Position numbers and translations under genes: made by a program
Notes under the pieces: model-generated
What the model was told of the DNA's origin: nothing
What the model saw: the letters and a program-made list of their open reading frames with translations, nothing else
Database searches by the model: none
Shown here: positions 17,806 to 27,220 of the stretch, piece after piece
How the letters are laid out: each line of letters starts with the position of its first letter
Position numbering within the stretch: the first letter of the stretch is position 1
Assembly (NCBI RefSeq): GCF_028618575.1
Contig: NZ_JAQITA010000014.1
Location: 1 to 58,482, forward strand
Length of the DNA stretch: 58,482 nt
From: Bartonella sp. ML70XJBT.G
GTDB lineage: Bacteria; Pseudomonadota; Alphaproteobacteria; Rhizobiales; Rhizobiaceae
Direction of reading: 5' to 3'

Positions 17806-20148
17806 TTATTCGGTCCCTCCATGGAGGGCATTGGCGCGTGCGCGTTGAATGGCGTGACTAACCGCACGACCAGTGGCAATGGGATCACGTGCGCCATTGA
17901 CATGCACCGTGACATTTTGATTGTGGGTGATGGTAGAGCGGTCTTTCTCTCTTTGCTCTAAGCCCAAGTGATTGGCATGAGAATGACCTGCAAATTGTGC
18001 TATGGGTTGAATGGTTGTTTTGCCCCCAAGCCAACTTGGCAAATGAAACAGGTCGGATAAATCAATCGATCCAATCCAGCCCTTTATGCGACTGGGCAAA
18101 GATTTAAAAAAATCCATCAAGCCTGTGATGGTCCCCATAAAGCCATCGACAATCCAACTCGCTAAGTCTTCCCCTGCTTGTTCCATACCTGCTTTGGCAT
18201 CCTCAGAGAGCTTTTCGCGGGCAAAAAAGCTTCCCAACCAGCTCCAAAAGTTGGAAAGGCTTTGTTTAAAGCCCTCCCACACATTGCCAAACCACTTGCC
18301 AACAGCGCTAAGTCCCTGTTTGAACTTTTGCCAATGGGCAGAGAAATCAAAGGCAGCAGCAATAATGTTTTTCCAACGTGTAATGGTTGCCGTGTCGGCG
18401 CCAAAAAAACGCATGACGGCTTCAAAGGCACGACCAAAAGCGCGTATTAGCCCCCGTGCAAAACCTTTGACAAAGGAAGAAAAACGATCCCAATATTTCC
18501 ACAAAACAAAACAAGCAGCCACGATCACAGCTACAACAGCAGCAATCAGAGCACCGATTGGGCTAAAAACAGCCCCAACCACAGAGGCTATGCCAGCAGC
18601 AATCACTTCTATCGCTGTCCCTATCCAACCAAAAGCGGCAGCAAATGCACTTCCTGAGATCATAATCCCCCGAAACGCTGCCACGAGTAAAGTCATGGGA
18701 CGCAAGAGTCGAAGTGAACTTGCCCCAAGACCCGCGGTTAGCAAGCCCAGTGAGCGCCCTGAAGCCAAGAGCCCGCGCCAACTTGCAGCAAGACCACGAC
18801 TCACAGCACCCATCTTGATAAAAGACGTGATCAATTGAAGAAGCCCAAGACGTGTGCCAGCAAAAGTAAAGCGCAACACACGCAAAGCAATATTAAAAGC
18901 CATCAGAGCGGCAATGGTTTTGATAATGGCGCTTGTTAAAGTGGGATGAGCATTCGCCCACGCCATAAGAACATTGATAAAACCACCAACACTTTCCATC
19001 AAACTGTTGAGGGGGGGCAGAAGCACTTCACCAATGGTAATCCCCAAAGCCACGATACGGTTTTGCAACAGTTCAAATTGCCGCATAGCACCGGTTGCTT
19101 GTTTGTCCGCCTCTTGCTCTACCGAGCCTTTAAAGACTTTTGGATCTTTCACATACTCTAATGCTTGCCCTAACAGCTCTGGGTTACCCACCAATTTGGC
19201 AAAATCACCGGTAAAGTCTCGCCCAGCAATGGCAATCAGCGAACGCATACCCTGTTCTGATTTGCCCAACACATCAAAAAAGCGCACCAAAGTACCAGTG
19301 GCATCTTTGTCCAGATCTTCCATGAATTTTTCGCGGGAAAGCCCAATATTGGCAAAAGCATCTTCAATATGTTTCCCCCCTGCCTGTATGCGCGCACTGA
19401 TAGAGTTAAAACCACGCGCGGCACTCTCTGGGACAATCCCAGCAGAAATCATCGCCGTACCAAAAGCCGCTGTTTCGCGGGCTGTCAGTTTAAACATGGT
19501 TGCCGCTCCGGTAGCCCGATTGGTAAAATCAGAGACTTCACTTGCCTTGGCCGCCATGTGGTTGGAAAGATGGTTGATGGCATCGCCTAAATCTTCGATG
19601 CCTGCCTGATTAAGCTTAAAGACATTGCGCAATTTGGCAAAGCGCTCACCAATTTGATCTCCGCTCATATCAAAGGCGACCGCTGCCTTGGCAGCATAAA
19701 CACTAAAAGCTTCTAAATCTTGTTCACCAATCCCTGCTTGGCTAGCACTGGTCATCAGTTCTAAAACTTCACGGGCGGCGAGAGGAATTTTGGTGGAGGT
19801 TTCCAAAGCAAAACGGCGCAATTCCTTTAAACGATCAAGGGGGGCATCCAGAACTTTTTCCAAGCCTTTCATCGATTGGTCGAATTGCATGGCTTTATAG
19901 AGAGGGGCGATTAAGGTTGCGGTTTGGGCAATGGCTCCTACCATGCGCCCCCGCGCTTGGTTGAAAGCATTTTCCGTATTGGCTGTGGCTTCCTTCAAGT
20001 GCTTAGGGTCAAACCAATTTTTAAAGTGTTGCCTTGTCTTGTTTTGGAAATGCGCAACATCGCTACTGAAAGCTGCAAGGTCTCGCTTGGCAGAGGCAAT
20101 CCCCTCTTGCAGATGATTCACAAAACGCACAACAAGGGAAACATCCAT
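17806..20148 (-). CDS. Tail tape-measure protein (P2 gpT-like, TP901 core)
   Basis: 780 aa. It sets tail length and is expelled from the tail during infection. The N-terminal third is helical. The TP901-type core (QFDQSMKGLEKVLDAPLDRL, then STKIPLAAREVLELMTSASQAGIG) spans residues about 70-210. Hydrophobic segments near 490-560 suit membrane passage. The C-terminus is rich in Trp and Phe. The gene starts 10 bases after the gpE' stop, the standard position for a tape measure. Confidence 0.92.
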   Translation of the reverse strand: MDVSLVVRFVNHLQEGIASAKRDLAAFSSDVAHFQNKTRQHFKNWFDPKHLKEATANTENAFNQARGRMVGAIAQTATLIAPLYKAMQFDQSMKGLEKVLDAPLDRLKELRRFALETSTKIPLAAREVLELMTSASQAGIGEQDLEAFSVYAAKAAVAFDMSGDQIGERFAKLRNVFKLNQAGIEDLGDAINHLSNHMAAKASEVSDFTNRATGAATMFKLTARETAAFGTAMISAGIVPESAARGFNSISARIQAGGKHIEDAFANIGLSREKFMEDLDKDATGTLVRFFDVLGKSEQGMRSLIAIAGRDFTGDFAKLVGNPELLGQALEYVKDPKVFKGSVEQEADKQATGAMRQFELLQNRIVALGITIGEVLLPPLNSLMESVGGFINVLMAWANAHPTLTSAIIKTIAALMAFNIALRVLRFTFAGTRLGLLQLITSFIKMGAVSRGLAASWRGLLASGRSLGLLTAGLGASSLRLLRPMTLLVAAFRGIMISGSAFAAAFGWIGTAIEVIAAGIASVVGAVFSPIGALIAAVVAVIVAACFVLWKYWDRFSSFVKGFARGLIRAFGRAFEAVMRFFGADTATITRWKNIIAAAFDFSAHWQKFKQGLSAVGKWFGNVWEGFKQSLSNFWSWLGSFFAREKLSEDAKAGMEQAGEDLASWIVDGFMGTITGLMDFFKSLPSRIKGWIGSIDLSDLFHLPSWLGGKTTIQPIAQFAGHSHANHLGLEQREKDRSTITHNQNVTVHVNGARDPIATGRAVSHAIQRARANALHGGTE

Positions 20149-20157
20149 GATCGCATC

Positions 20158-20696
20158 TCATCCTAACATTTGGCTTTCATATTCTTGGGCTTTCAGGCGG
20201 GCTAATTCATAGCGATAGGAGACAACATCAAGCCAATCCATCTGGTTAATCTCTAGAGCCGACCAGTGATAATAAAGAGCTAGCTCTGCTCCAAATTGTC
20301 CAGCATAGGGGATTGGCGTTGCGTAAAAAAAGCAAAAAAAGCCTTAAACACTGCCACAAGATCAACAACATCAAGACGATCAATAAGTTCAACAGATTCA
20401 TGAGACATCTCTGCCAAAAGCGCTGTAATACCTTCTGTCGCCTCATGGGTAAACAAAACTTGTGAAAGCTTAAGAATGAGAACATCATTGCTAGGTTTTT
20501 TTTGCTCTGCAAATTCAGGTACAAGCAGCTCTGTCAACTGTGGTCCAATCAGCACAGACAATTGCTTGGCATGTTTGAACGTGGGGCGATAAAAGGTCAA
20601 TTTATGCCGTGTCGCTTGCCTACCCTCACTGTCTTGGTACAGAATGGGAACAGCTAATTCCACCTCAATACTGGTTTGTAAACTTGTCATGATCAA
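20158..20696 (-). CDS. Frameshifted tail assembly chaperone gpE+E' (-1 programmed frameshift)
   Basis: The 138-aa gpE frame contains two GCT-TTT-TTT runs near its end (plus strand poly-A at 20325-20331 and 20334-20340). These are T_TTT_TTT slippery heptamers in the correct phase. A -1 slip continues into YATPIPYAGQFGAELALYYH, then WSALEINQMDWLDVVSY and a charged end (RYELARLKAQEYES), stopping at 20158 just before the tape measure. The fusion would be 179 aa. The gpE/E+E' arrangement is known for P2; the signal here is read directly. Confidence 0.82.
20280..20696 (-). CDS. Tail assembly chaperone gpE (unshifted product)
   Basis: 138 aa, helical and acidic, with an N-terminal strand region (VELAVPILYQDSEGRQATRHKLTFYRPTFKHAKQL) typical of phage tail assembly chaperones. 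It lies between tail tube and tape measure, where such chaperones bind the tape measure to guide tube assembly. The minor product is the gpE+E' fusion annotated separately. Confidence 0.85.
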   Translation of the reverse strand: MIMTSLQTSIEVELAVPILYQDSEGRQATRHKLTFYRPTFKHAKQLSVLIGPQLTELLVPEFAEQKKPSNDVLILKLSQVLFTHEATEGITALLAEMSHESVELIDRLDVVDLVAVFKAFFAFFTQRQSPMLDNLEQS

Positions 20697-20699
20697 TTC

Positions 20700-21218
20700 C
20701 TATAAATTAAGTATAGAACGGCGACGCCCACCAATATCTTGCCCATTGCGCACGAGCCAACCACCCCGTTTAAACGAGAAACGATGTAAAACAGAGCCAT
20801 CCCAAAATTCCGTATAGTCCCAAATATTTTTGATCTCGCAATCATAGCCTGTGGCTTTTCCAGCTGTTAAGCTTTCGCTATCGACTTTGACCAAACGCCC
20901 TGTAACATCAATGGAATGTTCATGCTCGCGCCCATCTTCTTCAGACACCACATGTTTTTTGCCGGTAAATTTATGACGAAGACCAGGAGGACCGCCAAAG
21001 ATACCGATGATTTCTGGCGTGTGGCTGTGGATTTTCATTTGCAAGCTCAAAGCTTTCACACCAAGACCACTCACATCAATTTGCATGTCAGAGCCCCCTG
21101 GTTGATAGGTTTCGGTGATTTCTTCCAACGTGGGAAGTTTGAGCGTTTCAAGATCAAGATGAAGATTGACATCATCATCAACAATCAGGGTAAAACCACG
21201 AACAATTCTTAACGTCAT
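20700..21218 (-). CDS. Major tail tube protein (P2 gpFII)
   Basis: 172 aa; forms the inner tube of the contractile tail. Family-like features are LKLPTLEEITETYQPGGSDMQIDVSGLG near the N-terminus and YDCEIKNIWDYTEF near residue 125. It overlaps the sheath gene stop by 4 bases, as expected for the sheath-tube pair. Confidence 0.92.
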   Translation of the reverse strand: MTLRIVRGFTLIVDDDVNLHLDLETLKLPTLEEITETYQPGGSDMQIDVSGLGVKALSLQMKIHSHTPEIIGIFGGPPGLRHKFTGKKHVVSEEDGREHEHSIDVTGRLVKVDSESLTAGKATGYDCEIKNIWDYTEFWDGSVLHRFSFKRGGWLVRNGQDIGGRRRSILNL

Positions 21219-22504
21219 ACATCACTCCTTGCTGCTTTGCGATACCTCTCTAGCGTATCACCAAAGGCATATGTCATTTTATTTTGGATATCTTCAGAGA
21301 GCCGATTAAAGTAAGCGCCATTGCGCCGGCTGCCGAAGCTTAAGTCTTCGAGAGGGGGCACTTCTTCTGCATCAAATTCCACCCGCAATTTTCCCAATTG
21401 TAAAGTGCTGTTGGAATTTAAATCACGGTCAAACCAAACACGTCCTCCAAGCAGTGCACCACGCGCAATCAGATCATCCAGAAACTGTGTAAGGCTGCGG
21501 GTAATGGCAATGACATGTTGACCGGTCAGGTTTTCGTCATTTGCCCAAGGGCGGAAATTGTTAATGATGGTTTTTTCCAAGGCTGCACGGGTGCGCACCA
21601 CATTGACAAAGCGCCAGAGTGGATCACTCGAGGTGGTGTGATTGCCCCATAAAATGCGCCCATTAGCAGCCATTTGCCCATGCGCATTTTGGCTAAGGCG
21701 TGCCGGTATAAAGGTGGCAATATCGGCTTGATTGAGGCGATTAGCCTCATGATCAATTTCCCCATCAAAATAGCTAATGGGGCGTGCTGTGCCTAAAATA
21801 CCATGCACATCTTGGTTAGAGGGGGACCAAAAAACACCCCCCTTTTGTTTGTCACGTTTGATAAACATCGCCGCCACAAAGGGGCTTGCTGGTTTAATAC
21901 TCACACCACCCTCACTATTTGCTACCCGCACAAAGGGGTCAATCAGATAACAAAAGCGTGAGGAAAAATCCGCGCGAAAGGCAAGGCTTTCTTCCGTATT
22001 TTTGCCCCCTGTATCGAACACGGCAATGGCTTGTAGCTTTTCTGCCACCTGTTCTAGAGCATCTGCTAGCGGGTTTTTGCCATTATCAAGGCGCCCTGCA
22101 CTATAAGCTGGCGCTAAGAGAATTCCAGGCTCTACCCCTAAATGCCCTCTAGCATGCGCTAGGGCATGAACACCGGTTAAAGAAACACTTGACCCCACCA
22201 TTTCGGTTTGGGTCTCAGCAATGGTAGACTTTTCCTCCACCCGCACGAAAATCACTTGTGCCTCAATCCCTTGCGCACGAACGGCATTGATAACATCAAG
22301 GGCTGTTCCTCTTGTCCCAAGCTTTTGGATTTTCTCTGTCTCATGGGTAAAGACCAACACGGGCTCGTTAAGGGGATAGGTCTGTGCATCCGCATCAGGG
22401 GCTGTAACAACCGCTCCAAGGGCGGTTTGATCAAATGTTGCTAAAGGACGGGAATCCTCACCAGCCTCTACAATGCGAATCCCATGATTAAATTCTGTTG
22501 CCAT
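21215..22504 (-). CDS. Tail sheath protein (P2 gpFI)
   Basis: Contractile sheath subunit, 429 aa. I place the start at the ATG at 22504 (MATEFNHGIRIVEAGEDSRP), the usual sheath N-terminus, preceded by a GGAGAG ribosome site. A longer reading from 22576 would run through the late-promoter dyad. The C-terminal half has ISYFDGEIDHEANRLNQADIATFI, GRILWGNHTTSSDPLWRFVNVVRTR and FRPWANDENLTGQH, all sheath-like. It is the first gene of the third late operon. Confidence 0.92.
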   Translation of the reverse strand: MATEFNHGIRIVEAGEDSRPLATFDQTALGAVVTAPDADAQTYPLNEPVLVFTHETEKIQKLGTRGTALDVINAVRAQGIEAQVIFVRVEEKSTIAETQTEMVGSSVSLTGVHALAHARGHLGVEPGILLAPAYSAGRLDNGKNPLADALEQVAEKLQAIAVFDTGGKNTEESLAFRADFSSRFCYLIDPFVRVANSEGGVSIKPASPFVAAMFIKRDKQKGGVFWSPSNQDVHGILGTARPISYFDGEIDHEANRLNQADIATFIPARLSQNAHGQMAANGRILWGNHTTSSDPLWRFVNVVRTRAALEKTIINNFRPWANDENLTGQHVIAITRSLTQFLDDLIARGALLGGRVWFDRDLNSNSTLQLGKLRVEFDAEEVPPLEDLSFGSRRNGAYFNRLSEDIQNKMTYAFGDTLERYRKAARSDV

Positions 22505-22553
22505 CTTGCTCTCCAAATCAATGAAGAGACTATAACAAGCATCACCATGCTCC

Positions 22554-22578
22554 ATAAGCCTGACAGTGTCAGTCAAAA
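22554..22578 (-). promoter_or_regulatory. Late-operon activator site upstream of tail sheath (Mu PP-like)
   Basis: A 13-nt perfect dyad CTGACA-G-TGTCAG (22560-22572) is flanked by ATAAGC and TCAAAA. It is one of three nearly identical 25-nt elements in the prophage. Its centre lies 62 bases upstream of the sheath ATG. On the minus strand a TTATAG hexamer sits about 31-36 bases downstream of the centre, a good distance for a -10 box if the dyad binds an activator near -43. Confidence 0.75.
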
Positions 22579-22715
22579 AAAGCCCTTTAAAAGGGCTTTA
22601 AAAGAATTTTCAAAAAACTTTTATAAAAAAGAAATTATACAGTTTATAAGCTATCAGACAACAATTGTCCGTTTAAGCGTATCATTTTTTTATAAGTTAT
22701 AAGTGCATAAATTAT

Positions 22716-24062
22716 TCATTCTTTCCATAATCTTATAAGGACAGCACCATCAGCTCCAGCACCGCTTGGAGAAGAATCAGAGTGAGCACCGGCACCGCCG
22801 CCGCCAAAGCCACGCCCTGCTTTTCCTGAAGTATAGTGACCTTGTCCTGTTCCTCCACCACCTCCTCTTGATGTATCGCCTCCAGCATTACCGCCATTAC
22901 CACTTGTTTGACCCGTAACTCCACTCGTTCCAGCATAACCATTTCCCCCTTTAGCAAGTCCTGGATAGTTATCTGTTGCTAAACCAAAGTTCCCGCCAAC
23001 TCCTCCAGTACCACCAGAACCTGAAGAGTAATTAGATGAATTGTAATAATAAGCTCCACCTCCACCTTTTCCCCCTGTAGCAGTCATAAAATTCCTTCCA
23101 ACAACTGTTGTTCCTCCAGAATTTCCTGTCAGACCTCGCTTTGCAACAGAAGCTCCTCCTTTACCAATGATGATATTCTCATGACCGTTTAAACTTACTT
23201 TATAGCCATACCATACTGAACAACCGCCACCGCCGCCACCTCCTCCTAATCGTGGCGTATCCGCTCCACCACCACTACCGCCGCCCCCCCAGGCTGTAAT
23301 TTCAACTCTAGTTTGATCCGTGACCCAGTTGGGCCATTCAATTTTCCCATCTTGCGTATAGAGCAATTCAGCATCGGCAATAATGAGTTTATTAATCAAA
23401 TCTTTTTTGATGTTTTTAATTTCCTGCTTGAGAATATCTATTTCTGATTTCGTATAAACAAGATCTCCATCAACTCTCAAAGGTCCTTTAAGCGAACTTC
23501 CGGTTGTGCTTAAGTTAGTGACCACTTTGTTGTTATGGGTAATATTCAATGATGTGTTTCCCAACAGTTCTAAGCCGCCACTCATGGTAACTTTGCCGGT
23601 AAACTTATTATAACTTTGCCATTCATTTGGGCTTGCTAGGCGTCCATAGGCTGTAAGATCTTCATTAATCTTGGCTCTAAAATCATCAAGCCCCACGATA
23701 TCTTCTGTTTTATGTTGATGGGCGCCTAACAACGAAATGGCACTGCCAAAGGTAAAATTATTATTGCTTGATTTGTAAAGAACATAATTGTTGGCTGCGT
23801 CCTTAGCGCCCTCGATATCGCTTAAATCAGCAAAAGTGAAGGTTTTATCGGCTGCCATCTTGCCATTAAGGGCGCTTTCTAAACCCGTCACATCACTGAT
23901 TGTGTGCGTGTGTTTTAAAGGTGCTTTTTCGTCTATCTTTTCCTCAACATCGGCTATTGTCTGATCAATTTTGGTCAAGTTTTCCCGCAAGATGGGGAAT
24001 TCAGAACTGATAAAGCGTCCTTCTTTAGGCAATTCCATGTCGAGTTTTTTTGTTTTGGTCAT
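22716..24062 (-). CDS. Tail fibre protein with glycine-rich C-terminal domain
   Basis: Likely receptor-binding fibre (448 aa). I choose the ATG at 24062 (MTKTKKLDMELPKEGRFI) with a nearby GAGGGGAAAA ribosome site; the longer frame overlaps the preceding gene. The N-terminal part has fibre-type HTHTISDVTGLESALNGK and HQHKTEDIVGL repeats. A short coiled-coil follows (about 220-260). From about residue 275 the protein becomes extremely Gly-rich with GGGGSGGGA runs, ending in GADGAVLIRLW. Such Gly-rich domains form packed polyglycine helices in some phage adhesins. No tail-fibre chaperone gene follows. Confidence 0.85.
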   Translation of the reverse strand: MTKTKKLDMELPKEGRFISSEFPILRENLTKIDQTIADVEEKIDEKAPLKHTHTISDVTGLESALNGKMAADKTFTFADLSDIEGAKDAANNYVLYKSSNNNFTFGSAISLLGAHQHKTEDIVGLDDFRAKINEDLTAYGRLASPNEWQSYNKFTGKVTMSGGLELLGNTSLNITHNNKVVTNLSTTGSSLKGPLRVDGDLVYTKSEIDILKQEIKNIKKDLINKLIIADAELLYTQDGKIEWPNWVTDQTRVEITAWGGGGSGGGADTPRLGGGGGGGGCSVWYGYKVSLNGHENIIIGKGGASVAKRGLTGNSGGTTVVGRNFMTATGGKGGGGAYYYNSSNYSSGSGGTGGVGGNFGLATDNYPGLAKGGNGYAGTSGVTGQTSGNGGNAGGDTSRGGGGGTGQGHYTSGKAGRGFGGGGAGAHSDSSPSGAGADGAVLIRLWKE

Positions 24063-24075
24063 CTCTGTTTTCCCC

Positions 24076-27000
24076 TCATAATATGCCGGCGCCAAAATCA
24101 CGCACCATGGACCGTGCAGAAGGTCCACCAGTAAGGGTGAGTTTGAGACGTGCTTGTTTTCCTGTTTTGTCACCACTCACAAATTTTCGTTCTGTCCAAA
24201 GCGGTTCAGATAACTGCTCTGTTTCGTCGAGTTTTAAGGGGCTAAAAGCACCATCATCCAGCTGCATCTCGAGTGTAAAGGTTGCACCGCCCGGTAAAAA
24301 TGTTTTGATATAGCTGGTCAGCCTTGCCTTTTCTCCAAAGGCAAAAGCACGGGTGACATAAGTGGCTGTTTTATGGATCTTCCCCGCAATCAATTGCACA
24401 GGGGCAAATAAGACGGGTGAAAGCTTCTCTGTCCCTTTGAGAATGGCGCGAAGCTTTACCTTTTCACTGATATATTCACTAAGGCTTAGCAATTGAAAGG
24501 GTAGCAGTTGATAAACCGTGCCATTGTTTCGTTCAATTTCAAACACAACAGAACACTCGCTTGAAGGTAACTCAACGGCTGCACGGATTTGTAAATCAGA
24601 GCAATCCACAAGATCAAAACTGCCTAAATCTACGGTTTTTTCTGTTTGCCTGTAGCGGGCTGCCAGCACTCGAAAGGCTAAAGCTTCATCTTGATGGGCT
24701 GTCCAGCTCCTCGCATTGACAGAGGAAAAGCGTGGACCGGTCACGTAAGGGTGACTCGAGACGTATCTCTGGTGTTCTGTATCAAAATCTCCAAGCTTTG
24801 CCAGTGAGAGGGAATGATCAGCATCATCTGTCTTGATAACAAAAGCCGTTAAGCGGTCATCCATCACAAGGAGTGGTACATCATAGCGTGCCTCTGCCCA
24901 CCCTTCCTTTGCGCCCTTCATGGAATAGGAGGTTTGTGCTTGGATATCGGCAGTTGGATAGCCATTTTCAGTGGTGACCAAATCAATCACCAGACCATGG
25001 GCTTGATTGCCAATTTTACAAAGATGAAAGTCAATACCTGTGATTTGCCGTGTTTCATCGGGGGTAAAGACTTGGGCTTGCGGGTCGACTTGCGTCCAGA
25101 TTTTCACCGTGGTGGTGCGCCGCATCACTTTCACATCAATCACACCTTGACCGGTAAAAAGCCCTGTTGCAATGGTTCCTCCTTTTCCCCGTGCCACAAC
25201 ATTTTTTGTCCCAGCCGTAATATTTTGTGGAATCGTGAAAGTGCCTTCAAGGATGCCTTTGGTGTTAGCAACAAGCTTTGTTTTTGGTAAAACATTCACA
25301 CCATCAAAGCTAAGGCTTTCCAAGATTTCGCTACTGCCAAAACCTTCAATCTTAAAGTTCACCTTAATTTGCCTTAAGAAATCGATTTGTTCTTGTGTCG
25401 CACGCACCAAGTCATCACGGATTTCTGTCCTACGTACGCTACTGCCACGGTGTGTTCCCATATTGAGTTGATTGGTGACACCAGAGAGCCAATCGGTGCG
25501 CTGTTCATGCCAAAAGTCTGTTGCGGGTTCAAGGGTTACTGTACCAGGCAGGGGTGCAAAATTTTGATAGGGGTTGATTTTTTCGCAAGCCGTTGTCAAC
25601 TCTTGCGCAATAATCACTTCATTGGTCCAGTCAAGCGTGACAGGTGCGTTCAGATGAGCAGTGTAAAATGTTGGATCAATGGCAAGCTGCAAAATACCGT
25701 TTCCCACAGCCCCCGTTTGTTCAAAACCTTCATCTCTGTAACTGTCATCAAGAAAAGGGTCAGCAAACATGCCTTTTTTGGCAACAGGCTCTTTAGAGTC
25801 CACATTGCTTTTAATACGCTCTAACTGCATCAGCCTGTCAAGCGAGAGCACCCGTTGAAAATAACGCCACATCTCATCATAAGGCGCAACACGTGTGCCA
25901 TCATTGACCACAAGGGGCGTTTCAAGCCAATTGTTGGTGATGGTGGCAAGAGAGAGCACATCATCAGGGACACTTGGTGCCATGGGTTGGTCTGATGAAA
26001 CCCCTTTGATGTAAACCACATTGCCCCCTGTGTTAAGACCAATACGGTCAATGCGGGGCAATTTGTAAGTGTAACTGATAATGATATCACCATTCTCAGC
26101 ACCCCCTGAGACGGTGATTTCCTGTGCTGTGACTTTATCAGCCTGCACCCGTGCACGATAACGATACGTCACCCTATAACTGCTCCCCGCTAAAGGTTCA
26201 TCCCCCACAGGTGCCCAATCAATGGTGTCACCGGTTTTTTTAAAATCTGTGCCTTCTTTAAATTCCTTAGTTCCTTGAACGACTTTGATAAACGCGGTGA
26301 TGCTTTTATCAGGAACACCATCACGCCCAGAGGCAACCGCACCACGGGTGACGTTAACGGTTTTTTCTTTTGTCAACAAAAGAGACTGAATATCGGCAAT
26401 AGGAAAATAATAGGGTTTAAAGGTAAAACTTGTTTTCCCTTTTGGGGGGGCAAAAATATGCGTTTCGCTTGGAACAACGCTTGTCGAAAAATCCTCCATC
26501 TCTTCATGGCGCAAGGCGGCTAAGCGTTTGCGTTTAAAGCCATTGATATTGGCTTCTCCTTCTTGAATACTAAAGACTTGGCAACCGTTGTTTGGTCCCA
26601 ATGCGCTTACACGGCAACCACTCACGATATAATGCCCATGGGCGCGGTCGTACGTCGCAATAGCTTGCATGGCGGGTTCAAGTAGTGAGGGGGATTTTTG
26701 ATCAATGAGAACACCATCTTGCAAGATATAGACCGGAAAGAAAGCCCCTTGCTGGTCATCATCTTTGAGAGCCCAGACAAGTTTTGCGATCTCGCGTGCC
26801 GCACCTCCTTCTCCTTCTGCTAAAGTGCCCGGAACTTGTCCCAAAAGCTCTGGATCCTCTTCATGAGTTATCCATTTCTTTTGTAGCTTTACACCGATTT
26901 CTATACGTCCAACCATAGAAACATTCTCTAAGACGGCATTTGAGACAGGAAAGATATCGCCAGCGACAAAAATTTTACCCTCTGTCAACGTGACGGTTTG

Positions 27001-27219
27001 CTTATCTTTATTGACAAAGGCATCTGCTCGTTCAACACGATCTCCTTCTTTGGCAACAAGGCGACCAAGGCGGTTATGTCGTCCCCTTATGATGGTTTGA
27101 ACCTCGTTGAGTTCAGCGCCTTGAAGAAAAGGACGCTGTCCATAAAACACAACGCTTTGTTGTTCATCTTTGCCAACAGATCTATCAATTGCAAAGGGTA
27201 GACCACTTTCATGCTTCAT
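24076..27219 (-). CDS. Large tail/baseplate-associated protein, DUF4815-like (1047 aa)
   Basis: It lies between tail protein I and the fibre, where P2-type phages encode gpH. The N-terminus (FYGQRPFLQGAELNEVQTIIRGRHNRLG) matches proteins annotated as DUF4815 phage proteins. It is rich in beta-structure and has no transmembrane segment. It probably joins the fibre to the baseplate or forms a side appendage. Its start follows the gpI-like stop by one base, so translation is coupled. Function is inferred mainly from position. Confidence 0.75.
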   Translation of the reverse strand: MKHESGLPFAIDRSVGKDEQQSVVFYGQRPFLQGAELNEVQTIIRGRHNRLGRLVAKEGDRVERADAFVNKDKQTVTLTEGKIFVAGDIFPVSNAVLENVSMVGRIEIGVKLQKKWITHEEDPELLGQVPGTLAEGEGGAAREIAKLVWALKDDDQQGAFFPVYILQDGVLIDQKSPSLLEPAMQAIATYDRAHGHYIVSGCRVSALGPNNGCQVFSIQEGEANINGFKRKRLAALRHEEMEDFSTSVVPSETHIFAPPKGKTSFTFKPYYFPIADIQSLLLTKEKTVNVTRGAVASGRDGVPDKSITAFIKVVQGTKEFKEGTDFKKTGDTIDWAPVGDEPLAGSSYRVTYRYRARVQADKVTAQEITVSGGAENGDIIISYTYKLPRIDRIGLNTGGNVVYIKGVSSDQPMAPSVPDDVLSLATITNNWLETPLVVNDGTRVAPYDEMWRYFQRVLSLDRLMQLERIKSNVDSKEPVAKKGMFADPFLDDSYRDEGFEQTGAVGNGILQLAIDPTFYTAHLNAPVTLDWTNEVIIAQELTTACEKINPYQNFAPLPGTVTLEPATDFWHEQRTDWLSGVTNQLNMGTHRGSSVRRTEIRDDLVRATQEQIDFLRQIKVNFKIEGFGSSEILESLSFDGVNVLPKTKLVANTKGILEGTFTIPQNITAGTKNVVARGKGGTIATGLFTGQGVIDVKVMRRTTTVKIWTQVDPQAQVFTPDETRQITGIDFHLCKIGNQAHGLVIDLVTTENGYPTADIQAQTSYSMKGAKEGWAEARYDVPLLVMDDRLTAFVIKTDDADHSLSLAKLGDFDTEHQRYVSSHPYVTGPRFSSVNARSWTAHQDEALAFRVLAARYRQTEKTVDLGSFDLVDCSDLQIRAAVELPSSECSVVFEIERNNGTVYQLLPFQLLSLSEYISEKVKLRAILKGTEKLSPVLFAPVQLIAGKIHKTATYVTRAFAFGEKARLTSYIKTFLPGGATFTLEMQLDDGAFSPLKLDETEQLSEPLWTERKFVSGDKTGKQARLKLTLTGGPSARSMVRDFGAGIL

Positions 27220-27220
27220 A

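Noticed and set aside
18086..18838. 250-aa plus-strand ORF opposite the tape-measure gene
   Set aside because: Antisense shadow with Ala/Pro/Lys-rich composition caused by the codon pattern of the opposite strand.
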